Notes under the pieces: model-generated
Told to the model about the DNA's origin: nothing
The model's input: the letters and a program-made list of their open reading frames with translations, nothing else
The model's database searches: none
Program-made: the position numbers and the translations under genes
Assembly (NCBI RefSeq): GCF_030269445.1
Contig: NZ_BSTJ01000006.1
Location: 1-64,000, forward strand
Origin: Actinoallomurus iriomotensis
GTDB taxonomy: Bacteria > Actinomycetota > Actinomycetes > Streptosporangiales > Streptosporangiaceae
Direction of reading: 5' to 3'
Length of the DNA stretch: 64,000 nt
Part shown: piece after piece, positions 23,931 to 32,359 of the stretch
Position numbering within the stretch: position 1 is the stretch's first letter
Layout: each line of letters opens with the position of its first letter

Positions 23931-24643
23931 GCGCGGACGACGACGAAGCAGCCGCGAAGGACCGGGCGGGAGCCGTGCAGGGATTCATGGCACTGCCAGG
24001 CCGAACCGAAGACGGACGCGAACCGTTCCTGCGATGCCTGGCCGACGTCGTCGATGTGATCCAGATCGGTGCCGTGCCCGAGCCGGATCCCGATGACCGG
24101 CGGCGCTGGGATCACCTGGTACGGGCGGCGCTCCGAGCTGCCTGCCGGCAGGGTCTGACGCTGTCCGACGCCGCCTTCGACGTACTCATCAAGGCGGCCG
24201 TCCACGACCCGGATCCGAGCTTCAACCGTCAGTTCGTCGAGCCCGCTCTGAACGCGTTCGGGCGTCGGCGTGTCCGCTCCGCGCTCATCGACCGGCTGCG
24301 AACGGGCACCGACGTGGAACGGGCCGGGGCCGCGCGGGCCTGGTACTGGTCGGCTCTACCGCTGCGGCTCCATAACGTACGAGCAGAAGACGCCCGTACC
24401 GGAGGCCCGGCAGAAGCCGATGACAGGTCGGTCCTGGTGAGGGAGTGGTACGAGGCCGCGCTCCGGGAATTCGTGCGCAACGAGCACCTGGACGTGCGGC
24501 GTTGTGTTCTTCCCGGACTCCCGCTGTGGCGGTCGGCGTACCCTCCGGAACTGCATGACCTCGTGGACGCGGCGGTGGCGATCGCCCGTGCGCATCCGGA
24601 CGAGTACATCCGTCACCGCGTGGAACACCAGGTGCGCGGTTGA
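23927..24643 (+). CDS. Hypothetical protein, helical repeat type
   Basis: 238 residues from GTG 23927. The sequence is mostly amphipathic helices (DVVDVIQIGAV, WDHLVRAALRAACRQGLTLS, FVEPALNAFGRRRVRSALID, EWYEAALREFVRNEHLDVRR, DAAVAIARAHPDEYIRHRVE), reminiscent of HEAT-like repeats. No catalytic motif or signal peptide. A partner of the coupled small membrane protein is plausible. It ends four bases from the stop of the convergent DUF4262 gene. Confidence 0.6.
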   Translation: MSADDDEAAAKDRAGAVQGFMALPGRTEDGREPFLRCLADVVDVIQIGAVPEPDPDDRRRWDHLVRAALRAACRQGLTLSDAAFDVLIKAAVHDPDPSFNRQFVEPALNAFGRRRVRSALIDRLRTGTDVERAGAARAWYWSALPLRLHNVRAEDARTGGPAEADDRSVLVREWYEAALREFVRNEHLDVRRCVLPGLPLWRSAYPPELHDLVDAAVAIARAHPDEYIRHRVEHQVRG

Positions 24644-24647
24644 CCGT

Positions 24648-25187
24648 TCAGTCGAGTCGGGACCATGGGCCTTCGGTCTCTCCCTTGGGGATCCACAGCA
24701 GCGGTTGGCAGGTGCGGCAGTAGTCGTCCACCCCGTCCTCCCAGGGGAAGCGTCCGGACTTGTCCGGCCAGAACAGTTGCGTGACCGGCAGCGGAGGGAC
24801 CTGGTAGAAGTCGAGGCCGGCGCCGAAGAAGTCGTAGTACCAGCTGGAGTGCACGGGGCGAACGGCCACTTCGTAGTTGTTCAGGACGTCGTCCCTGCGC
24901 TGGTCCGGTTCGAGGGGGAGGCCGTCGCGGATCCCCGCGCCGGCGGAGTTCACCACCGGCATCCCGACCCGTACGGGCAGGCCGAAGACGCAGACCTCGG
25001 GGCTGCGCAACGTGTGCCAGAGGCCGATGGAGTAGGCCCAGTCGGCGGGCGCGTCGCCGCCGTCGACTCCCATGACGTGCCAGCCGGCATCGGTGACGCT
25101 CTTGGCGATGCGGCTGTCGCGCTCCTCCCAGGCCGGCCCCTCCGGAGGCGGCGAGCAGAGGAGACAGAAACAGGGGGAGTCGTCCAT
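24648..25187 (-). CDS. DUF4262 domain protein
   Basis: 179 residues from ATG 25187 (MDDSPCFCLLCSPPPEGPAW). DUF4262 features are WHVMGVDGGDAPADWAYSIG and LWHTLRSPEVCVFGLPV, with paired Cys at the N-terminus (C-x-C-x-x-C) and DDYCRTCQPLLWIPKG at the C-terminus that could bind zinc. The family is common in actinobacteria and uncharacterised. The open frame to 25265 adds an Arg-rich tail without support. Confidence 0.7.
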   Translation of the reverse strand: MDDSPCFCLLCSPPPEGPAWEERDSRIAKSVTDAGWHVMGVDGGDAPADWAYSIGLWHTLRSPEVCVFGLPVRVGMPVVNSAGAGIRDGLPLEPDQRRDDVLNNYEVAVRPVHSSWYYDFFGAGLDFYQVPPLPVTQLFWPDKSGRFPWEDGVDDYCRTCQPLLWIPKGETEGPWSRLD

Positions 25188-25311
25188 CGGCAGGAGAGTA
25201 GACGAAACCTCAGGTTGGAGGCGACTTCCGACCGTCCGGGGGCATGGCCGGGCACAGGAGGTCACGACTCCGGGTCCGCCTCAGCGGTGCCCTGTTCGCC
25301 GGTGACCAGGC

Positions 25312-25944
25312 TCAGGACGGTCGGTGGGCTCGGACGATCAGGTCGGTGGTCTGGCGGGCGATCTCTCGGATCTCGTCTTCGGCGAGAGTCTGTACGCCGC
25401 GCAGCGAGCGCACCTGCCCCTCGGTGCTGAGCAGCATGATGAACTGGCGCGCGGCCAGCGGCGGGTCGGGTACGGCGAGGTCTCCGCGACGGTCGCGTTC
25501 GGTCAGGTAGGTGGCGATCGCATCGCTGATGGCCTGGCTGTTGCCGTCGTCGCGCCAGGACCGTTGCAGCTCCGGATGGTGGGTCAGCTCCGCGATGGTC
25601 AGCCGGTGCAGGGCCATGTTCTCGGGGGCGAGTATGGCCCGTAGCAGCCGCTCGCCCGCGCTCTGCAGGTCGGCGCGCGCATCGCCGGTGTCGGGGACGA
25701 GCGTGCCCAGGTCCTCGGGGGCCACGCCCGTCGCCTTGCGCGCCTCCGCGACGACGGCGAGGAACAGGCGTTCCTTGTCGCCGAAGTGCCCGTACACGGT
25801 CTGCTTGCCCACGCCGGCCGTGGCGGCGATGGCGTCCACGCTCGCTCGCGCATAGCCGTCTCGCAGGAACACCTCGGTCGCCGCACGCAGGATCGCCTCG
25901 TGCTTGGCGGCGGACCGGCCGGGCGGCGCTGTCGGCTGAGGCAT
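25312..25944 (-). CDS. TetR/AcrR family regulator
   Basis: 210 residues. The HTH at about 14-60 reads AILRAATEVFLRDGYARASV, DAIAATAGVGKQTVYGHFGD, KERLFLAVVAEARKATG. The C-terminal domain (LLRAILAPENMALHRLTIAE, LTHHPELQRSW, ARQFIMLLSTEGQVRSLRGV) is the AefR-like type. Divergent from an MFS drug-transporter gene, with a long inverted repeat between them, so it is probably that transporter's repressor. Confidence 0.9.
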   Translation of the reverse strand: MPQPTAPPGRSAAKHEAILRAATEVFLRDGYARASVDAIAATAGVGKQTVYGHFGDKERLFLAVVAEARKATGVAPEDLGTLVPDTGDARADLQSAGERLLRAILAPENMALHRLTIAELTHHPELQRSWRDDGNSQAISDAIATYLTERDRRGDLAVPDPPLAARQFIMLLSTEGQVRSLRGVQTLAEDEIREIARQTTDLIVRAHRPS

Positions 25945-25970
25945 GGCCGCACTCTATCACTTGCTAGACG

Positions 25971-26012
25971 AGACGGTTCAGTCTAGTCCCCCGGAACGGA
26001 ACTGAACCGTCT
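25971..26012. promoter_or_regulatory. Inverted-repeat operator between TetR and MFS genes
   Basis: AGACGGTTCAGT (25971-25982) and ACTGAACCGTCT (26001-26012) are exact reverse complements 18 bp apart. Extra CTAGAC/GTCTAG half-sites overlap them. The right arm ends 20 bp before the MFS start codon, so it can cover both promoters. Confidence 0.75.
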
Positions 26013-26031
26013 AGTCTTATGGAGGCTCGCC

Positions 26032-27488
26032 ATGACTCGCTCCGCTCCTCAGTCGCGCCGGCGCGGGAGGCCCGAATCTCAGGCGCCCCCGTCCGACCGC
26101 CTCGATCCCGCGCTGATCAGGCTGGCGCTGACCCTCATGCTCGGCTCGGCCGCCTCGGGCATGGACACGACGATCACCAACGTCGCGATCGCGCCCCTCG
26201 CCCGGCACTTCGACGCGCCGGTGACGTCGATCCAGTGGGTCAATACGGCTTACCTGCTGGCCCTGTCGATGGTCATCCCGCTCACCGGCTGGTCGATCGA
26301 GCGTTTCGGGGCCCGCCGGATGTGGTTGTTCTCGCTGGCGACGTTCCTGGGCGGCTCGGTGCTGTGCGCCGCGGCGTGGTCGGTCGGCAGCCTGGTCACC
26401 TTCCGGGTGCTCCAGGGCCTCGGCGGTGGGATGTTGCTGCCTCTGGCCCGCACGATCCTCGCCCAGGCGGCGGGACGCGAGCGAATGGGCCGGGCCATGG
26501 TCTTCGTGGCCGTCCCGGGGAGCTTCGCGCCCGCCTTCGGCCCGGTGATCGGCGGCCTGCTGATCGACGAACTGAGCTGGCGCTGGGCGTTCTACATCAA
26601 CATTCCGATCTGCCTGTTCGGCCTGCTCATGGCGTGGTGGACGGTGCCGGCCGACGGCCCGCGTCAGGCCACCGCCCGGTTGGACGGGCTCGGTCTCCTC
26701 CTGCTGTCGCCCGCGCTGGCCGCCCTCATGTACGGCCTCTCCGAGGCCGGCAACCGTGGCAGCCTCACCGGCGGCGCGGTGCCGGTCGCTCTCGCTATCA
26801 TGGCGTGGCCCTCCTGGTGGCCTACGTGGTCCACGCGCTACGCGCCCGGATCACGCCCGTCATCGACCTACGGCTGTTCCGGATCCGGTCCTTCAGCGCG
26901 GCCTCCACCCTGCTGTTCCTGCTGGGCGGGTCGCTGTTCGGGACGATGTTCCTCGTGCCGCTCTACTACCAGCAGTCGTGTGGCGCCAGTGTGCTGCACG
27001 CCGGGTTGCTGCTGGCGCCCCGCGCGCTGGGCTCGGCCCTGGGCCTGCTGTTCGTCGGCAAGCTGATCGACCGGACCGGCGCCGAGCGATCCCTCACCCT
27101 GACCGGAATGGCCATGGTCACTGTCGGGACGATCCCGTACGCCCTCGCGGGCCCGCACACCAGCCAGCTGCTCCTCGGCACGGCCCTGTTCGTGAGCGGT
27201 GCGGGCATCGGAGCCGTGCTGATGACGGCGATGACCGCCACGTACCGCGAGCTGTCCGCCGAGCAGATGGCCGCGGCCACCAGCGCCAGCCGGATCTTCC
27301 AGCAGGTCGGCGGATCGTTCGGCACCGTGGTGCTCGCGATCATCCTCCAACATCGGCTCGCCGCGACGCACGAACCGTCCGGTGCCTTCCATCACGCGTT
27401 CGCCTGGGCGCTCGGTCTCGCCGTACTGGCGCTCGTCCCGACCCTGCTCCTGGCGCGACGCAAGAACCCGACGCCCGACCGGGACTGA
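26032..27488 (+). pseudogene. MFS multidrug transporter (DHA2/EmrB-QacA type), single frameshift
   Basis: ATG 26032 follows GGAGG by six bases. The N-terminal half (LTLMLGSAASGMDTTITNVA, RVLQGLGGGMLLPLARTILA, GPVIGGLLIDELSWRWAFYI) covers helices 1-6 and beyond. Near 26800 the frame is lost: VPVALAIM should continue GVALLVAYVVHALRARITPV, which is found intact in the adjacent frame through to TGA 27488 (FLLGGSLFGTMFLVPLYYQQ, GAGIGAVLMTAMTATYRELS). Adding one base at 26800-26802 restores about 485 residues and 14 helices. Everything else is undamaged, so a sequencing error or a very recent mutation is possible. Confidence 0.85.
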
Positions 27489-27515
27489 TCGACCGCCGGG
27501 GAGCCTCTCGCTGTC

Positions 27516-27992
27516 ATGCTGAGCGGCATGGCCGACACGACAGACGGGCACGACGGCGCGCCGCTCACGGGTGGCTTCCAGCTCCCCGACGGTTCGTGGG
27601 TGCGCGGTCGTGGCCTGCGTCATCCACTGCCGGCGGGGCGCGTACCCGACTTCGGTCTCTACCTCGGCTCCACGCGGCTCATCCGCCGCCACGAGAGCGG
27701 GCTGCGGTGGCCGTACGAATGGATCGACTGGCCCGACTTCCTGCTGCCCCGCGACCGCGACGAGGCCGTCCGGCGGATCCGCGCGCTGCATCAGCGGGCC
27801 AGGGCGGGCGCCGCGGTGGAGGTCGCCTGCGGAGGCGGTGTCGGCCGCACCGGTACCGTCATCGCGTGCCTGGCCGTGCTGGCCGGTCTCGACCGGCGGG
27901 ACGCGGTCGCCTGGACCCGCGAGCACCACCATCATCGGGCCGTCGAGACCCCCTGGCAGCGCCGTTGGGTGCAGCGCTTCCCCACCGAATGA
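27516..27992 (+). CDS. Protein-tyrosine/dual-specificity phosphatase-like
   Basis: 158 residues. The phosphate-binding loop is ACGGGVGRTGT, with catalytic Cys105 and Arg111; the His that usually precedes Cys is Ala. A WPD general-acid loop is visible as DWPDFLLP (72-74). The central LYLGSTRLIRRHESGLRWPY and helix EAVRRIRALHQRARAG fit the DSP fold. It probably removes phosphate from protein or phosphoinositide substrates. The start could also be ATG 27528. Stand-alone gene with its stop close to that of the convergent SRPBCC gene. Confidence 0.75.
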   Translation: MLSGMADTTDGHDGAPLTGGFQLPDGSWVRGRGLRHPLPAGRVPDFGLYLGSTRLIRRHESGLRWPYEWIDWPDFLLPRDRDEAVRRIRALHQRARAGAAVEVACGGGVGRTGTVIACLAVLAGLDRRDAVAWTREHHHHRAVETPWQRRWVQRFPTE

Positions 27993-27998
27993 GCCCGA

Positions 27999-28538
27999 TC
28001 AGCGCCGGTGGCGCTCGGCGAGTCGCTTCAGGTTCAGCAGCTGCCGGCGAGCCATGATCAGGTCGCCGACGGACAGTCCGGGTGCCGCCCAGCGGGCGGT
28101 CCGCATGACGACCTTGAGCAGCAGGCGCGTCGTGTCCTGCTCCTCGGGCACGACGACGTAGGACATGAAGGCGCCCATGATGGTGGCGGTCAGCTGTCTC
28201 CCGGGATCGACCGAGACGATCCGGCCCAGCTCACGCCCGCCGGCGGCGGTGGTGAACCGGTCGCCGACCCGCGGCTCCGGAAGGTCCACCGGCTCCCGCG
28301 GTGAGCGGCGGCCGAGGTTGTCGATCCAGTCGTAGGAGTACGGGGCGAGCCGTACCTGCACGACCCACGGCCACACCGCTTCGGCGGGCGCCTCGACCCG
28401 TACGCCCCGCCACGCCTGCAGCACGGGTGAGGTGACGAAGTCGTCGCAGGGATACGAGCGCAGGGTCTCGCTCTCGCTCACGCCCCAGCGGTCACCGATC
28501 ACGTCCCCATCCTCCGCCAGAACGCCGCACCGAACCAT
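27999..28538 (-). CDS. SRPBCC (START-like) family protein
   Basis: 179 residues. Conserved elements are GVRVEAPAEAVWPWVVQVRL, YSYDWIDNLGRRSPREPVDL, RVGDRFTTAAGGRELGRIVS and DTTRLLLKVVMRTARWAAPG, typical of the actinobacterial polyketide-cyclase-like SRPBCC group that holds a hydrophobic ligand. The N-terminal 15 residues are poorly supported, and a start about ten codons later is possible. Function unknown. Confidence 0.7.
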   Translation of the reverse strand: MVRCGVLAEDGDVIGDRWGVSESETLRSYPCDDFVTSPVLQAWRGVRVEAPAEAVWPWVVQVRLAPYSYDWIDNLGRRSPREPVDLPEPRVGDRFTTAAGGRELGRIVSVDPGRQLTATIMGAFMSYVVVPEEQDTTRLLLKVVMRTARWAAPGLSVGDLIMARRQLLNLKRLAERHRR

Positions 28539-28668
28539 CCCCCGTGCGAGCTACCTGAGAGTGTCCACCGCGCGGTGACGATTCCAGGCCGTCGAATCCC
28601 TAGCGTTCTCGACGTCGCCGCGGCGCCCCGGCCGCGGGATCCCAACGGAATCTCACACGGGAGCCGTC

Positions 28669-29140
28669 ATGCGGTTGTTGAAGCAACTCGTGCCCGTAGT
28701 GGTGGTCGCCTTCGTCGGCGGGCAGCTCGTGAGCGCGGTACAGGACAATGCGCTTCTGTGCCTGGTCCTGGGTCTCGCGACGGCCGTGCTCGCGGTGTTC
28801 GTGTACGCCTGGACGGTGCGGTGGTCCGAGCGCCGCGTACGCCGCCACCCGCAACCTGTGGGTGCCGATCGGCCTGCACTTCGGCTGGAACTCCGCGGAG
28901 GCCGGCATCTTCGGCACCGAGGTCTCCGGCAGCGGAAAGACCCAGGGGCTGCCGCACGGCATGACCTCGGGCCCGGGCCTGATCACCGGTGGCAGGTTCG
29001 GGCCGGAGGCGAGCCCGTACGCGGTCGTGTTCGGTGTGCTGGTGACGATCGCGTTCCTGTGGCTGGCTCACCGGCGCGGCAACCTGGTGCCTCGACGGCG
29101 CGGTGCGCGGACGACGCCGACCGCTACGCTCGCCCAGTGA
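28669..29140 (+). pseudogene. CPBP intramembrane metalloprotease, internally deleted
   Basis: After a GGGAG site, ATG 28669 starts the usual first helices (RLLKQLVPVVVVAFVGGQLV, LGLATAVLAVFVYAWTVRWS). Around 28835 it jumps, with a frame change, to the C-terminal block AAYAATRNLWVPIGLHFGWN, TGGRFGPEASPYAVVFGVLV. The roughly 150 residues between, which should hold the EExxR and FxxxH catalytic motifs, are missing. The product cannot be a protease. Confidence 0.75.
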
Positions 29141-29185
29141 TCGACTTCCGGCGGGTCCCGGACCTGTGACGGCGGTGGAACGCCG

Positions 29186-29518
29186 GTGGAGTTCACCGAG
29201 GAGGGCGGGCCGGCGGAGTCGGCCGGCAGCGCCGAGTTCGTGGCCTACCGGGTGGTGCAGGAAGCACTGACCAACGCGCTCAAGTACGCACACGGCAGCC
29301 GCACTTCGGTTCACGTGCGCTATCACGAGAAGGAGATCACGGTGGAGGTCGGCACCGACGGTTCCGGTGCGCGGAGCGGTTCTCCCGGCGGGAGCGGGCG
29401 AGGTCTCGCCGGGCTCCGCGAGCGGGTCGACGCCTTGGGCGGCGAGTTCAGCGCCCACCGGCAGGCGAACGGCGGCTTCGTCGTACGCGCGCGCATCCCC
29501 GCGGGGAGCCCCTCGTGA
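29186..29518 (+). pseudogene. Histidine kinase remnant (ATPase domain only)
   Basis: About 110 residues: AEFVAYRVVQEALTNALKYA is the N box, VEVGTDGSG and GRGLAGLRERVDALGGEFSA are the G boxes of NarX-type kinases. The sensor, DHp domain and phospho-accepting His are absent. The truncation point is close to the deleted CPBP gene, so one deletion may have taken both. Its TGA overlaps the start of the intact response regulator, as in a normal kinase-regulator operon. Confidence 0.8.
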
Positions 29519-30174
29519 CCGCGCCGGTCCGGGTCCTGGTCTGCGACGACCAGGCCCTGATCCGCACCGGGTTCGCCACGATCATCGACGCGCAACCCGA
29601 CCTGGAAGTGGTGGGCGAGTGCGGGGACGGTCGCGCCGCGGTCGACCTCGCCCGCCGGCTCAACCCGGACATCGTGGTGATGGACGTACGAATGCCGGTG
29701 CTCGATGGCATCGAGGCGACCCGCCTGCTGGCCGGCGCCGAGGTGGAGCATCCCGTCAAGGTGCTCGTGGTGACGACGTTCAACCTGGACGAGTACGTGT
29801 ACGAGGCGCTGCGCGCGGGGGCGAGCGGGTTCCTGCTCAAGGACGCGCCACCGGCGCAGCTGCTGCACGGCATCCGTACCGTCGCGACCGGCGCCGCGCT
29901 GCTGGCACCCGAGGTGACGCGGCAGCTCGTCGGCAGGTACGCCGCGCGGATCCGCCCCGCCGAGACCGCACCGGACGACATCGCGCTGACCCCGCGCGAG
30001 CTGGAGGTCCTGCGCCTCATCGCCGACGGCCTGTCCAACGGCGAGATCGCCGCGCGGTTGGTGATCAGCCACGAGACCGTCAAGACGTACGTGTCGCGCA
30101 TCCTCACCAAGCTCGACCTGCGGGACCGCGTGCAGGCGGTGGTCTACGCCTACCGCAACGGCCTGGTGAGCTGA
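29515..30174 (+). CDS. NarL/LuxR-family response regulator
   Basis: 219 residues. The receiver domain (1-120) has the acidic pair in VLVCDDQALIRTGFATIID, phospho-acceptor Asp in NPDIVVMDVRMPVLDGIEAT, Thr in VLVVTTFNLDEYVYEALRAG and Lys in ASGFLLKDAPPAQL. The C-terminal LuxR HTH is LTPRELEVLRLIADGLSNGE, IAARLVISHETVKTYVSRIL. Starts at GTG 29515, overlapping the kinase stop. With its kinase reduced to the ATPase domain it is probably an orphan, unless another kinase phosphorylates it. Confidence 0.93.
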   Translation: MTAPVRVLVCDDQALIRTGFATIIDAQPDLEVVGECGDGRAAVDLARRLNPDIVVMDVRMPVLDGIEATRLLAGAEVEHPVKVLVVTTFNLDEYVYEALRAGASGFLLKDAPPAQLLHGIRTVATGAALLAPEVTRQLVGRYAARIRPAETAPDDIALTPRELEVLRLIADGLSNGEIAARLVISHETVKTYVSRILTKLDLRDRVQAVVYAYRNGLVS

Positions 30175-30195
30175 GACCTCCGCCGAACTCGAGCC

Positions 30196-30753
30196 TCAGC
30201 CGTTGACGAATGCCACGATCTCGTCGAGGCCGGGGGCGTAGCCGTCCGTCGTGTCGACCTCGATCCAGGGGGCGTCCACCGAAACCCGGTCGAACGCGTT
30301 GTGCCGCTGTGCCCGCATCGCGGCGTTCTCCGGCCGGGTGCCCTCGTGTGCGCGGCGCAGTGGATTCTCCTCCCAGCGCCGTACCTTCCGGGAGAACGCG
30401 ACGTCCGCGTCGACGAGGCAGTGCACGACGCGCAGGCGCGCCAGGCCGTGGAGCGGTTCCAGCCCGGGCCGCCACAACCGGTCCTGGAACGCGGCCTCCG
30501 CGACCACGGTCACCCCTGCGTTCAACAGGAACTCCAGAACACCGAAGAACGCCGGCAGCGTCCGTGCGCTCAACTCGTCGCCCGGACCTGCCGTGAATCC
30601 GGGAACGGCATGCGCCATGCCTTCCTTGATCTCGTCCCGGCAGATCGCCGGACAGCCCACCGCCCGTGCGATCGCATGCGCGAGAGTCGTCTTGCCCGTT
30701 CCGGGTGGGCCGCTGACGATGACAAGTGTGGGCTGACGGGTTGTCACGCTCAT
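30196..30753 (-). CDS. P-loop kinase-like AAA ATPase
   Basis: 185 residues with Walker A GPPGTGKTT (15-23), then AIARAVGCPAICRDEIKEGM as in zeta-toxin/shikimate-kinase-like small kinases, VTVVAEAAFQDRLWRPGLEP (a Walker B-like strand) and a lid-like DADVAFSRKVRRWEENPLRR. It probably phosphorylates a small molecule. No toxin-antitoxin partner is adjacent, so I do not call it a toxin. Confidence 0.75.
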   Translation of the reverse strand: MSVTTRQPTLVIVSGPPGTGKTTLAHAIARAVGCPAICRDEIKEGMAHAVPGFTAGPGDELSARTLPAFFGVLEFLLNAGVTVVAEAAFQDRLWRPGLEPLHGLARLRVVHCLVDADVAFSRKVRRWEENPLRRAHEGTRPENAAMRAQRHNAFDRVSVDAPWIEVDTTDGYAPGLDEIVAFVNG

Positions 30754-30856
30754 AGTTCGAAGATTTCACGAACCAGCGTTCTCGGGCTGATCGCTTACTA
30801 CACTCCCCATCACGCCATTTTCGGCGAGTCTCGAGCCGGCTGGTTGACTGGTCTCC

Positions 30857-31630
30857 GTGAGCTCATCAGCGTTCGAAGCGACCACGCCGGACCGCGTCTC
30901 CTACCTCGACCGGCTCGCCGTGACCGACCTGGGCCGCTCCTACAAGCGGCGCATGCTCGACGAACTCGACGTCCGGGCCGGGCAGACGGTCCTGGACATC
31001 GGCTGCGGCCCCGGCACCGACCTCGCGTCGCTCGCCGAGGCGGTGACTCCCGATGGAGCGGTGATCGGCGTCGACCGCGACCAGAAGATGATCGACGCCG
31101 CACGCGAGCGCACCGCCGGCCGGACCACGGTGAACATCTGCCTCGGCGACGCCCACGACCTGCCGCTGACGGACGGTACCGCCGACCGGGCCCGTACCGA
31201 CCGGGTGCTGCAACACGTCGCCGACCCGGTCCGGGCGCTCGACGAGATGCGCCGGGTGCTGCGGCCGGGCGGACGGCTGGTCATGGGCGAGCCCGACTGG
31301 AACACCCTGGCCATCGATCACCCCGACGACGACCTCTCGCTCGCCTACACCCGTCATGTGGCCGAGAAGGTGATCAAGAACGCGGGGATCGGCAGGCGAC
31401 TCGCCCGGCTCGCGACCGACGCCGGGTTCTCCGTGCCCACCGTGATCCCGGTGACCCCGGTGTTCCGGGACGTGCAGGCCGCCGACAAGGTGCTCGGCCT
31501 CGAACGCACCACCCAGCGCGCCGTGGCCGCCGGATACTTCACCGCGGAGCAGGCGCGGCGCTGGCTGGACCACCTCGCCCGCGGCCCGTTCCTCGCGGCC
31601 GTCACCTTCTACATCGTCGTCGCCGAATAA
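30857..31630 (+). CDS. SAM-dependent methyltransferase (UbiE-like)
   Basis: 257 residues from GTG 30857. Motif I is VLDIGCGPGTDLASLAEAVT and the acidic end of strand 2 is VIGVDRDQKMIDAARE. Motif II/III is ICLGDAHDLPLTDGTADRAR, TDRVLQHVADPVRALDEMRR, VLRPGGRLVMGEPDW. A small-molecule acceptor is likely but cannot be named. A second unrelated methyltransferase follows 40 bp downstream. Confidence 0.85.
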   Translation: MSSSAFEATTPDRVSYLDRLAVTDLGRSYKRRMLDELDVRAGQTVLDIGCGPGTDLASLAEAVTPDGAVIGVDRDQKMIDAARERTAGRTTVNICLGDAHDLPLTDGTADRARTDRVLQHVADPVRALDEMRRVLRPGGRLVMGEPDWNTLAIDHPDDDLSLAYTRHVAEKVIKNAGIGRRLARLATDAGFSVPTVIPVTPVFRDVQAADKVLGLERTTQRAVAAGYFTAEQARRWLDHLARGPFLAAVTFYIVVAE

Positions 31631-31670
31631 CGCCCGGACCGTCGCGATCCGCCCACTAGAGTCGTGGGCC

Positions 31671-32309
31671 GTGACCGAACGACCTGCCTACCTCAGTGCG
31701 ACAGCTGATGCCTACGACGCCGTGGTGGCTCCCTACGTGGAGCTCGCCCAGGGCGCGCTCGCCCAGGTGCCGCTGGACCGCGCGGTGCTCGCCGCGTTCG
31801 CCGACTCCGTACGTGCGGACGGCGCCGGAACCGTCGCCGAAGTGGGCTGCGGCCCCGGGTACACGACCGCGCATCTGCGCGACCTGGGCCTGGACGCCTT
31901 CGGCGTCGACCTGTCTCCGGCGATGATCGACCATGCCCGCGCCGCCCATCCCGACCTGCGCTTCGAGGTCGGCTCGATGGACGCCCTCGACGTGGCCGAC
32001 GGCGAACTCAGCGGCATCCTGTCCTGGTACTCCCTCATCCACGTCCCTCCGGCGGAACTGCCCCCGTACTTCACCGAGTTCCGCCGGGTGCTGGCCCCGG
32101 GCGGTCACCTCCTGCTCGGCTTCTTCGAATCCGAGGGCGGGCCGACGACGATGTTCGACCACAAGGTGACGCCGGCCTACCGGTGGCCGATCGACGACCT
32201 GGCCGCGCTGGCGCGCAAGGCCGACTTCGTGGAGGTCGGCCGGATGCTGCGCGAACCGCAGGAAGAGGAGCGGTTCCGCCGGGGCAACCTGCTCATGCGC
32301 CGACAGTAG
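31671..32309 (+). CDS. Class I SAM-dependent methyltransferase
   Basis: 212 residues from GTG 31671. N-terminal SATADAYDAVVAPYVELAQG, motif I VAEVGCGPGYTTAHLRDLGL, AFGVDLSPAMIDHARAAHPD, then GELSGILSWYSLIHVPPAEL and VLAPGGHLLLGFFESEGGP. Probably co-transcribed with the preceding methyltransferase. Substrate unknown. Confidence 0.85.
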   Translation: MTERPAYLSATADAYDAVVAPYVELAQGALAQVPLDRAVLAAFADSVRADGAGTVAEVGCGPGYTTAHLRDLGLDAFGVDLSPAMIDHARAAHPDLRFEVGSMDALDVADGELSGILSWYSLIHVPPAELPPYFTEFRRVLAPGGHLLLGFFESEGGPTTMFDHKVTPAYRWPIDDLAALARKADFVEVGRMLREPQEEERFRRGNLLMRRQ

Positions 32310-32359
32310 GTCCGGCGAGCAGCGCGGCCGGTTCAGTACGGTGGCGCCACGCTCTTCGG

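Noticed and set aside
30196-30753. Zeta-toxin-like kinase as part of a toxin-antitoxin pair
   Set aside because: No small antitoxin gene is adjacent on the same strand. The fold alone fits many small-molecule kinases.
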